Source of the DNA: CAZAYB01 sp964489215
Lineage (GTDB): Bacteria > Planctomycetota > Phycisphaerae > Sedimentisphaerales > Anaerohalosphaeraceae
Length of the DNA: 6,101 nt
Direction of reading: 5' to 3'
NCBI GenBank assembly: GCA_964489215.1
Contig: CAZAYB010000192.1
Location: 1-6,101, forward strand
Shown: positions 1 through 6,101 of the stretch, one piece after another
Layout: every line of letters begins with the position of its first letter
Position numbering within the stretch: position 1 is the first letter of the stretch
Program-made: the position numbers and the translations under genes
Notes under the pieces: model-generated
The model's input: the letters and a program-made list of their open reading frames with translations, nothing else
Told to the model about the DNA's origin: nothing
The model's database searches: none

Positions 1-1131
1 ATTTACAGTGATGATGATGGACAAAGCTGGATGGCCTCTATTCCAATTACTCTTACAGATAATGTTACCGGTCAGTGGGAGCCATGTGTTCATCAGCAGG
101 CCGATGGGAAGGTTCGATATTTCTCCAGAAATTTTTGTGAAAATGTTGAAAGGCCAGACCGCTGGTTATTGACCGGTTTGGGTTCCGGCGTGAGTAAAGG
201 TGAAGAACTGCGATTCGATCCTGATGCCCGTTATTCATATATTGAAACGGCTAACACTCGAATGCACTGTATCCCGATCAGCGGTAACCGCTGGGTACTG
301 ATCCATCACGATGTATATGTTGACAACAGGAGTTATGAAAGCCGATACGGGGGTGCCTTGTTTTTCAGCAGAACCGGAGAGGACGATTTTACGGCAGGTC
401 CTTCGTTTACTCTTGAAGATACTGTAACCGCTTATCCTCAGGGTTTAGAGCATGATGGTAAATTGTATATTGCTTACACCCGGGGCGGAATATATAACCC
501 AAGGAGCCTTATGGCTGCCTGTGTTGAGCCTTTGCCGGATGCAGATAAGTTTTATATCTGGCCCCGTGATAAGGAGGTAATCAAACTCGCACGAAGAGGG
601 GGGCAAAAAGGCTTCACGAGAGTAAACGATGACTATGTTTATAAAAGGCCTTACCAGAAAACAACGGGTTCGAAAAATGTTCTGGTTTTTGAGGAAAGAG
701 GTTCTGCGGGAGTCGAGACAGACCCAGTTGATTTTCAAAAAGGAGAAAAGCTTTGTCTTTCTTTTGATTACTATATTGAGAAGGTTCAAAACGCGGGCAA
801 TCTCATTTTATTTACTTTCGGCGACCAGATACCTATAAGAGCAGGTGTGCCGAGCGGGAGAAACGATAAACTTTATGTATGGTGTAAAGATCAGTGGCAG
901 GAGGCAGGGTCAGTTAAACTTAAAAAATGGACCAGTATGAACATAGTGTTCGGTGCGGAATATTTCACAATTAAATCTTTGTCCGGTGAGGAAAAAAGAT
1001 TTGGCAACCCGATTTTTTCACCTAATCGAAGGCTTTACCTCGGCGACGGTTACGAAATTGATGTTTTTGAAAGTAACCGTAATTCGGTCTTTTATATAGA
1101 TATAGATTCTATAAAAACCAAAGTTATGTAA
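1..1131 (+). CDS. Sialidase-like (BNR/Asp-box) beta-propeller protein, 3' part
   Basis: The frame is open from base 1, so the gene begins upstream and the ATG at 31 is only an internal methionine; 376 residues are visible. Codons 3-10 read SDDDGQSW, a good Asp box (S-x-D-x-G-x-[ST]-W) of sialidase-type propellers. Aligned from memory with GH33 sialidases, E27 (WEP, base 79) sits at the catalytic Glu, R43 (FSRN, base 127) at the second triad Arg, R115 (SRYGG, base 343) could be the third, and Y145 (TAYPQG, base 433), followed by HDGKLYIAY, matches the nucleophile Tyr segment. A second, degenerate Asp box (SRTGEDDF) precedes it. From about codon 185 to the end lies an extra domain of roughly 190 residues, rich in alternating hydrophobic strands, perhaps a lectin-like beta-sandwich. 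The family is well supported. True sialidase activity is not, because PVC-type bacteria carry many BNR proteins of other specificity. Any signal peptide is outside the window. Confidence 0.8.
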   Translation: MYSDDDGQSWMASIPITLTDNVTGQWEPCVHQQADGKVRYFSRNFCENVERPDRWLLTGLGSGVSKGEELRFDPDARYSYIETANTRMHCIPISGNRWVLIHHDVYVDNRSYESRYGGALFFSRTGEDDFTAGPSFTLEDTVTAYPQGLEHDGKLYIAYTRGGIYNPRSLMAACVEPLPDADKFYIWPRDKEVIKLARRGGQKGFTRVNDDYVYKRPYQKTTGSKNVLVFEERGSAGVETDPVDFQKGEKLCLSFDYYIEKVQNAGNLILFTFGDQIPIRAGVPSGRNDKLYVWCKDQWQEAGSVKLKKWTSMNIVFGAEYFTIKSLSGEEKRFGNPIFSPNRRLYLGDGYEIDVFESNRNSVFYIDIDSIKTKVM

Positions 1132-1253
1132 AATAACCAGGTCTCCGGGTTGAGCAGAACCATTAAGATTTTCAATAGCCATAGTTTTCCAAACATGTTT
1201 AATGTCGAGCAATTCTCTTTTCAGCGTCAAAATATTTAAAATATTGCTTTGCT

Positions 1254-1282
1254 AATAAAATAATGCTTGAAAAGCTTTTATT
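1254..1282 (+). terminator. Weak terminator-like hairpin downstream of the sialidase-like gene
   Basis: AATAAAA (1254-1260) pairs with TTTTATT (1276-1282), and GCTT (1265-1268) pairs with AAGC (1272-1275) around a 3-base loop, leaving a 4-base bulge at 1261-1264. The inner GC-containing stem runs directly into TTTTATT. It could end transcription of the upstream gene, but the stem is short and AT-rich, so it may be chance in an AT-rich spacer. Confidence 0.3.
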
Positions 1283-1295
1283 GGTATATTAACAT

Positions 1296-1307
1296 TTGGT
1301 TAACCAA
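1296..1307. promoter_or_regulatory. 12-bp perfect palindrome, candidate operator
   Basis: TTGGTTAACCAA is a perfect dyad 61 bases before the GH31 start codon, where an operator for the downstream operon would be expected. The half-site TTGGT also occurs at 1281-1285. It is not part of an obvious terminator, because no T-run follows. The binding protein is unknown. The central TTAA does not fit the usual central CG of LacI-type operators. No convincing -35/-10 pair could be fixed in this spacer; TACTAT at 1343-1348 is a possible -10 without a good -35. Confidence 0.35.
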
Positions 1308-1368
1308 TTATCTGTAATGCTTTTCTTCAGGTATGAAAAAAATACTATTTTAATTCAAAGGGTCTTTT

Positions 1369-3495
1369 ATGAAAAGTTTTGTGAGGTTTGCGGTAATTGT
1401 CAGTGCCAGTTTTATTTTCTCATCTTGTGGCGTTTCACAGCAGCTAAACAGCCATAATATTTCCCAAATTCAGGAGCCGATAGTTGCAGGCTCAGGTTCT
1501 TCGGGTGATATAACACTGAACTCAGGTCAATTGAAGTCTCCAATAGTTTTTGACAGTATCGGGAGTAATCTGTATTTCAGGACCGACAAAGGCACTTTTT
1601 ATCTTGACAGAGAGCCTGCGAAGGTCATATCTGAAGCAAACAGGTGGACAGGTATCTGGAATTATTCAGGCAGCTACAAGTTAACTGTTGCGATAAACCA
1701 TTCTGATGGAAGGTTTTATCTTTCTATGACGGCATCACCGGAGATGTCTGTAACCGGTTGGGGTTTCAGTATAAGCAGTGAACCTGATGAGTACTTTACC
1801 GGAATTTTTGAAAGGACGGTTGATGGTAACCAGGCTAATTCCTGGAGAAAAGGTATAACCGAGGCGATGGATTTGCGTGGTCAGAAGGTTAGTATGCTGA
1901 TAAGGCCCACTGTTTCTTTATATTGTCCTTTTTATATATCTTCACGTAATTACAGCCTTTTTGTGGAGGGTACCTGGCCTGGGACTTATGATTTTTGTAA
2001 AACCGAGAAAGATAAGGTCAAGATCTTTTTCGAGGGGCCTGCATTTTCTGCGGTTATAGATACTGGTGAGCCTGGTGATCTTGTCAAAAGGCATTCTCTT
2101 AGAGTAGGGCCGACAATTTTGCCGCCTAAATGGACTTTTGGTCCCTGGAGATGGCGGGACAATCACAGTCATAACCGTGAGTATTATGATGGTTCAAAGG
2201 TTAAGGCTCCTTTTAACAGTGAAGTAGTGGAAGATATTCTGATGATGAAGGCTTTTGGTATTCCCTGTTCTGTTTACTGGGTTGACAGGCCCTGGGCGAA
2301 AGGGGGAGCAGGTTATGACGATTTCGATTGGGATCTGGGTCGTTTTCCTAATGCGAGGCAAATGATTAATTGGATTCATGACGGTGGTATGAGGTTTGTT
2401 CTTTGGATTGCGCCCTGGGTAAATGGTGATATGTCGTCTTATGCAGTGAATTATCATTATAACATAAAGAACCAGAAGGGTCACAGTAATGACAGGCCAT
2501 TGATAGATTTCAGCAATCCGTCGGCCAGGCAGTGGTGGCAGCTTGAGGGTATTCGTAAAATTCTGCTTGACGGTGTTGACGGATTCAAGCTTGACCGTTC
2601 TGAAGAGCTTATGCCGGAAGACAGAGTTTATAAGAATTTTATCGGTAAGACGAACCGGGAATATCGTAATGAATATCCGGTTGATTATGTCAAAGCGGTA
2701 TGGGAGATAACAAAGCAGATCAAAGGTGATGATTTTGTTCTTATGCCCCGGGCCGGTTATACGAACAGTTCGAGATATGGTGTTTTCTGGGCAGGTGATA
2801 TAGGTTCCCCTCCTGAGGCGTTACGTTCGGCGATAATCGCCCAGCAGAGATCAGCGATAATGGGATATCCTATTTGGGGTTCTGATACAGGCGGTTACTG
2901 GCAGGGTGCCCTTGACAGGGAGGTTTGCGGCCGGTGGCTTGCTTTCAGTTGTTTTTCACCTATAATGGAAGTTGGTCCTACAGAGGATAAGGGGCTGTGG
3001 GATATGAAAAAGGAGCCTCATTACGATACTGAGCTTATTGCGATATGGAGGCTTTATGCGATTTTGCATAATGAGCTCAGGGATTATTCATATAATCAGG
3101 CAGTGGAGGCTCATAAAACGGGTATGCCTATAGTAAGGCCTTTGTTTGTACATTGGCCTGATCAGAATCAGAGTTGGCAGGACTGGCAGACGTATATGTA
3201 TGGGCCTGACATTCTTGTTTCTGCGATATGGAAGAAAGGCAAGGACAGTCATACCCTTTATCTTCCCGCAGGTGTTAAATGGGTAAATGCCTGGGATGGA
3301 AAGACATACAACGGGGGCGATTATGTGACAGTTAATGCGCCGCTTTATAAGATTCCGATATTTGTTCGTGAGGGTTCAGGTGTTGATCTGCCCGATCTTG
3401 AATCATTGTACAAGGAGTCATACATGATTGCTTCTGATGAGCCGGACATTAAGGAACTTGAAAAGAAGGCGTTTTTGAATATGGATTTTGATTAA
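1369..3495 (+). CDS. Glycoside hydrolase family 31 (alpha-glycosidase), predicted lipoprotein
   Basis: Retaining alpha-glycosidase of GH31, complete at 708 residues, a normal length. The N-terminus has a lipoprotein signal (K2/R6, hydrophobic stretch, lipobox FSSC with C20), with Gly at +2, so it is probably membrane-anchored facing the periplasm or outside. An N-terminal beta-sandwich (about 40-240) is followed by the barrel (about 250-560): YWVDRPW near 303, LWIAPW near 345, nucleophile D409 in GFKLDRSEE, acid/base D477 in WAGDIGS, and GYPIWGSDTGGY at 499-510. The C-terminal beta part holds RPLFVHWPD (590-598), YGPDILVSA and YKIPIFVREGS (660-670), then a charged tail of about 38 residues. 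Alpha-glucosidase, alpha-xylosidase or alpha-galactosidase activity cannot be separated by eye. The Lys two residues before the nucleophile is as in YicI-type alpha-xylosidases, whereas Arg follows where YicI has Phe. The start is set by AAAGGG at 1357-1362, six bases before ATG. It is the first gene of a likely operon, 13 bases before the next. Confidence 0.93.
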   Translation: MKSFVRFAVIVSASFIFSSCGVSQQLNSHNISQIQEPIVAGSGSSGDITLNSGQLKSPIVFDSIGSNLYFRTDKGTFYLDREPAKVISEANRWTGIWNYSGSYKLTVAINHSDGRFYLSMTASPEMSVTGWGFSISSEPDEYFTGIFERTVDGNQANSWRKGITEAMDLRGQKVSMLIRPTVSLYCPFYISSRNYSLFVEGTWPGTYDFCKTEKDKVKIFFEGPAFSAVIDTGEPGDLVKRHSLRVGPTILPPKWTFGPWRWRDNHSHNREYYDGSKVKAPFNSEVVEDILMMKAFGIPCSVYWVDRPWAKGGAGYDDFDWDLGRFPNARQMINWIHDGGMRFVLWIAPWVNGDMSSYAVNYHYNIKNQKGHSNDRPLIDFSNPSARQWWQLEGIRKILLDGVDGFKLDRSEELMPEDRVYKNFIGKTNREYRNEYPVDYVKAVWEITKQIKGDDFVLMPRAGYTNSSRYGVFWAGDIGSPPEALRSAIIAQQRSAIMGYPIWGSDTGGYWQGALDREVCGRWLAFSCFSPIMEVGPTEDKGLWDMKKEPHYDTELIAIWRLYAILHNELRDYSYNQAVEAHKTGMPIVRPLFVHWPDQNQSWQDWQTYMYGPDILVSAIWKKGKDSHTLYLPAGVKWVNAWDGKTYNGGDYVTVNAPLYKIPIFVREGSGVDLPDLESLYKESYMIASDEPDIKELEKKAFLNMDFD

Positions 3496-3508
3496 CAGCG
3501 GTTATTAA

Positions 3509-3526
3509 TTGAAAGGTACTACAATA
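3509..3526 (+). promoter_or_regulatory. Ribosome binding site pointing to an ATA start at 3524
   Basis: TTGAAAGGT (3509-3517) is identical to the element at 5543-5551 before the TRAP gene and near-identical to TTCAAAGGG (1354-1362) before the GH31 gene. In all three cases exactly six bases separate the element from the start codon: ATG at 1369, ATG at 5558, and here ATA at 3524. The TTG that a gene caller would choose (3509) lies inside this element and has no good Shine-Dalgarno of its own upstream; the bases before it read CAGCGGTTATTAA. Confidence 0.6.
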
Positions 3527-5533
3527 AAACGAGTTTATTTCTTAGTGTTTTTATTTGCCTTATTAAGTTTGTTTTCTGTATTTGATTCTGCAGCGGCTTT
3601 TGTAGGTACACGCATAGTATTTGAATTTACTCCGGCAAAGGGGCACGGTCCAACTTATGAATGGCTCAAGGAGTCAGAATGGTGTTGGGGGATTGAAGTT
3701 CCGTACTATTTTGCAGGAGAGGAGTTGGGCGAGTTATATAATCACTTTGAAAAAGTTGCAGTAAGTTATGATGCTAACCCCGGGGCTCGGAAAAGAGAAG
3801 CGGAATATAAAAAAAGGCCAGTTTACAGTGCGAACGAGGTTTTTTCCCCTCACAGAGAAGCTGGGTGCGGGGGTTTATCAGATACGATATGGCTTGGTCT
3901 TCTCGAGAATGATTCGGCAGGTACCAGGTTTCCGCAGGTATTTCTTAGAGAAAAACCTCAGAGTCATGCTGAAGCGAAAAAGCTAATCGATGAGCATGTG
4001 ATTGAAGCATTAAAGTTTTCTGGTGATTATAATATGCCTTTCTGGGGTGTTTGCGGATATGCTCAGAGTGCACATATTTTTGCAGAGCACGGTGTTGATT
4101 GTGTGCTGGTGGAAAGGGCCAATGACGATGTTGAAGATTTACAGACGGCGGTTGCTTTTGCAAGGGGGGCGTCGAGGCAGTTTGGTTGTAAGTGGGGTAT
4201 AGATATTTCTTTGTGGTGGGGTCCGATATACGGTTGTGTTCAGGATATGGATACATCATTTCACCGCAGGCATCTTTATATAAGTTATTTCAGCGGGGCT
4301 GATGCGTTCCGAATAGAAGGTGGTCATCTTTTTTACAATCTTAACGAACAGAGTTTCAGCAGGTTTAAGGGTACGATGGATAAGTTCGGCGAATTTGTTA
4401 TGAATGTTTCGCCTGGTGAGCCTGTAGTGCCGGTTGCAGTTATGCTTTCAGAGGACCACGGCTGGATGAGTGCTCCGTACTGGCAAACAACGAGGACGGC
4501 CTGGAACTACGCAAGAATACCCTACAGGCAGGGGCAAAGGGGTATTGACGGTTTTTTTGGGTTGGCTTTTCCGGGTAATGTTTATGCGATGCAGGCATTT
4601 CCTTTTGGAAGTTATGAGGATGACGACCCGCCGGCCAGTCCTTTTGCACTTTCCTGTATTACGGAATATTTCGCTCCTTCGAAAAGTGATATTTACAACG
4701 CGGAGCCGCCATTGCCTTTTGGTCTTTTTGATGGGCGAGATGAAGCAAGAAAGGCCTTGTACGAGGGTCGAAGGCTTCAGGCAGATTATCGTCCTATGTC
4801 TGACAGTCGATGGGGTGATATTTTTGATGTATTAACCGTTAAAGCTGATTCACAGGTCTTATCTGAATATGAGCTTGTTATACTATGCGGTCAGATAGAA
4901 CTTACTGAAAGTCTTAAGAAGCGGCTTGTTTCCTATGCTCAAGGCGGGGGCAAAATAATTATTTCAGCGGGAGCGGCAGCACCGGATGACAAGGAACTTA
5001 CAGGCATAACTTTTTCCCCTGAGCTGCTTGTTGGAAAAGCGGTTAAGTGGAAGGGGCGTCCGTTTGAGAATGATACTTATTTGTATGTTCCATTGAATGA
5101 AAAAGATGAGTCAGTATCGGTGCTGGCACGGACCGATACAGGACGGCCTGCGGTTACTTTTTACAGGCTTGGAAAAGGTGAAGTTTATACAGTATTGACT
5201 CCATGGTATGAAGCGGGTCACAGTGATATATCACTGGCCGGCAGGATGGTTTTTGATGAGGTTATATCATCCTCTTCGCCGGTTGAGGTTGAGGGGCTTC
5301 CTGTGGAATGGCTTACAACTAAGGGCAAGGACAGTCGCACGGTACTTGTTGCGAATCATCAAAATTCTAAATGGACAGGTACTGTTAATTTGAAGAAGGA
5401 CGATTTTAAGGCTCAAAAGTGCACTGAACTTTTAAGCGGTGATAATGTGCAGTTCGGCAGTGACCGTGACGGTTATAAAGTCAGTCTTGAGGTTGGTCCC
5501 TATGATATGAAGATTATCAGGTGGGGAAAATAG
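3509..5533 (+). CDS. Secreted putative glycosidase of unassigned family (barrel + glutaminase-like + beta-domain architecture)
   Basis: I do not recognise the family. Numbered from the TTG at 3509 it has 674 residues; the more likely start is ATA at 3524 (669 residues, beginning M-K-R). A classic signal peptide ends in DSAAA, with cleavage likely after A30, so it is exported, with no lipobox. Residues about 31-300 show barrel-like strand/helix alternation with conspicuous acidic strand ends: E202 (VLVERAND) and E270 (FRIEGG) are candidate catalytic residues by analogy with clan GH-A. Residues about 305-500 look like a Rossmann/class I glutaminase-like region (VPVAVMLSED; later YELVILCG and GGGKIIISAG), as in GH42-type enzymes. 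Residues about 595-672 form a terminal beta-domain (VLVANHQN, ending in GPYDMKIIRW), typical of glycosidases. It sits between GH31 and a TRAP binding protein, which supports glycan degradation. The substrate is unknown, and a non-catalytic carbohydrate-binding role is possible. Confidence 0.7.
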   Translation: MKGTTIKRVYFLVFLFALLSLFSVFDSAAAFVGTRIVFEFTPAKGHGPTYEWLKESEWCWGIEVPYYFAGEELGELYNHFEKVAVSYDANPGARKREAEYKKRPVYSANEVFSPHREAGCGGLSDTIWLGLLENDSAGTRFPQVFLREKPQSHAEAKKLIDEHVIEALKFSGDYNMPFWGVCGYAQSAHIFAEHGVDCVLVERANDDVEDLQTAVAFARGASRQFGCKWGIDISLWWGPIYGCVQDMDTSFHRRHLYISYFSGADAFRIEGGHLFYNLNEQSFSRFKGTMDKFGEFVMNVSPGEPVVPVAVMLSEDHGWMSAPYWQTTRTAWNYARIPYRQGQRGIDGFFGLAFPGNVYAMQAFPFGSYEDDDPPASPFALSCITEYFAPSKSDIYNAEPPLPFGLFDGRDEARKALYEGRRLQADYRPMSDSRWGDIFDVLTVKADSQVLSEYELVILCGQIELTESLKKRLVSYAQGGGKIIISAGAAAPDDKELTGITFSPELLVGKAVKWKGRPFENDTYLYVPLNEKDESVSVLARTDTGRPAVTFYRLGKGEVYTVLTPWYEAGHSDISLAGRMVFDEVISSSSPVEVEGLPVEWLTTKGKDSRTVLVANHQNSKWTGTVNLKKDDFKAQKCTELLSGDNVQFGSDRDGYKVSLEVGPYDMKIIRWGK

Positions 5534-5542
5534 CAGAGGATT

Positions 5543-5557
5543 TTGAAAGGTGTCATT
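5543..5557 (+). promoter_or_regulatory. Ribosome binding site of the TRAP binding protein gene
   Basis: TTGAAAGGT (5543-5551) followed by six bases and ATG at 5558. It fixes the start of the partial gene and serves as the reference for the unusual start of the gene before it. It lies within the 24-base gap after the preceding stop codon, consistent with operon translation. Confidence 0.75.
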
Positions 5558-6101
5558 ATGCGTAAAATTTTGATATTTATCTTGTTGGTTTTATTAATTT
5601 TTTTCACCGGCTGCAAGAAGGAAGGACAGCAGAGAGGTTCATCTGAGAAAAAGAAAGTGATAAAGCTTTCTCATTCTCATCAAAGTGATTTTTCTTCAGA
5701 GATACACACTGCGGCATGGGTATTTCAGAAATGGGTGAATGATTTCAGTGATACGATAGAGGTGAAGATTTATTCATCTAATACGCTTGGGCAGGAGCGC
5801 GATGTATATGAGGGTATGCAGCTTGGTGGAGGTGCCGACTGTGTTATCAGCGGAACGGCTATACTTAATAATTTTCACGACCGAATAGGTGTGCTGGATC
5901 TTCCGTTTTTGTGGCAGGATTATGAGCATGTTCACCGAGTGCTGGACGGACAGGTAGGCGAAGTGCTTGCAGAAGAGCTTGCGGATAAGGGTTTTCATGT
6001 TCTGGCGTGGATGGATAGTTGGGGTTATCGCAATGTAGTTACCGCTGACAGGGATGTGGACAGTGCATCAGATATGAAAGGTTTGAAGATCAGGACTATA
6101 G
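5558..6101 (+). CDS. dctP: TRAP transporter substrate-binding lipoprotein, DctP family, 5' part
   Basis: Extracytoplasmic binding protein of a tripartite ATP-independent periplasmic transporter, which drives uptake of organic or sugar acids with an ion gradient. 181 residues are visible of the roughly 320-350 usual for the family; the window end cuts it. A lipoprotein signal (MRK, then a hydrophobic run, lipobox FTGC with C19, Lys at +2) anchors it to a membrane, and a charged linker (about 20-34) follows. Family hallmarks are in order: SSNTLGQERDVYEGMQLG (73-90), VLDLPFLWQDYEHVHRVLD (112-130), GYRNVV (156-161) and DMKGLKIR (172-179). R158 and R179 match the two ligand-carboxylate arginines of SiaP/DctP proteins (R127 and R147 in SiaP), so the ligand is probably a carboxylate such as a sialic or uronic acid; which one cannot be told. 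It follows the putative glycosidase after 24 bases. The small and large permease genes (dctQ/dctM or a fusion) are expected downstream. The symbol denotes the family, not the substrate. Confidence 0.93.
   Translation, partial: MRKILIFILLVLLIFFTGCKKEGQQRGSSEKKKVIKLSHSHQSDFSSEIHTAAWVFQKWVNDFSDTIEVKIYSSNTLGQERDVYEGMQLGGGADCVISGTAILNNFHDRIGVLDLPFLWQDYEHVHRVLDGQVGEVLAEELADKGFHVLAWMDSWGYRNVVTADRDVDSASDMKGLKIRTI

Noticed and set aside
31..33. ATG at 31 as the start of the first gene
   Set aside because: The frame is open back to base 1 and the upstream codons encode a good Asp box (SDDDGQSW), so the gene continues beyond the window edge.
1148..1161. GGTT/AACC hairpin shortly after the first gene as a terminator
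   Set aside because: Only four base pairs with a six-base loop and no T-run after it.
1018..1230. Antisense open frame of 70 codons overlapping the end of the first gene
   Set aside because: It reads fairly protein-like, but it starts at TTG with no Shine-Dalgarno sequence, overlaps a supported gene on the other strand and matches nothing I recognise.
1132..1239. In-frame readthrough of 35 codons after the TAA of the first gene
   Set aside because: The translated stretch lacks strand or motif character, and the protein already ends at a plausible domain end; a chance open stretch is the simpler explanation.
1942..2484. Two antisense open frames within the GH31 gene
   Set aside because: They lie over conserved GH31 sequence, lack ribosome binding sites and show no recognisable protein features.
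4470..4835. 121-codon frame inside the unassigned glycosidase gene
   Set aside because: A shadow in another frame with odd composition, fully inside a well-supported coding region with a signal peptide and domain structure.
1..6101. tRNA, rRNA, CRISPR array, insertion sequence or defence system
   Set aside because: I saw no cloverleaf, no regularly spaced direct repeats, no transposase motifs and no terminal inverted repeats; nearly all the sequence is explained by four metabolic or transport genes.

Overview
The window reads as part of a glycan-degradation and uptake locus. All recognisable genes lie on the + strand, and both edges cut through genes. Strong AAAGG-type Shine-Dalgarno sites, two lipoprotein signals and a TRAP-type solute-binding lipoprotein point to a Gram-negative-like bacterium. 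The moderately AT-rich sequence and the mix of sialidase-like, GH31 and unassigned glycosidase genes would suit a saccharolytic member of the Planctomycetota/PVC group (Phycisphaerae, Lentisphaerota or Kiritimatiellota type). That placement is an inference; nothing here is diagnostic of a taxon.

Layout: (1) 1-1131 is the 3' part of a sialidase-like beta-propeller protein with an extra C-terminal domain; its start is upstream of the window. (2) 1132-1368 is a 237-base AT-rich intergenic region with a weak terminator-like hairpin and several short perfect palindromes, including a 12-bp one that could be an operator. It probably carries the promoter of the next genes. (3) 1369-3495 is a complete GH31 family glycosidase, predicted to be a lipoprotein. 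(4) 3509-5533 is a secreted three-part protein (barrel-like region, glutaminase-like Rossmann region, C-terminal beta domain) that resembles a GH-A-type glycosidase but that I cannot place in a family. (5) 5558-6101 is the N-terminal half of a DctP-type TRAP transporter binding lipoprotein, cut by the window end.

Genes 3 to 5 are separated by only 13 and 24 bases and very likely form one operon, with TRAP permease genes expected just downstream. Working model (inference): surface or periplasmic glycosidases release monosaccharides, including an acidic one, from a complex glycan, and the TRAP system imports the acidic product using the conserved carboxylate-binding arginines.

The most notable detail is at the start of gene 4. 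The same arrangement, a nine-base TTsAAAGGk element (s = G/C, k = G/T) then six bases then the start codon, precedes genes 3 and 5 with ATG. In gene 4 it leads exactly to ATA at 3524. This suggests a rare AUA initiation codon, or a sequence error or mutation, rather than the TTG at 3509 that lies inside the ribosome binding site.
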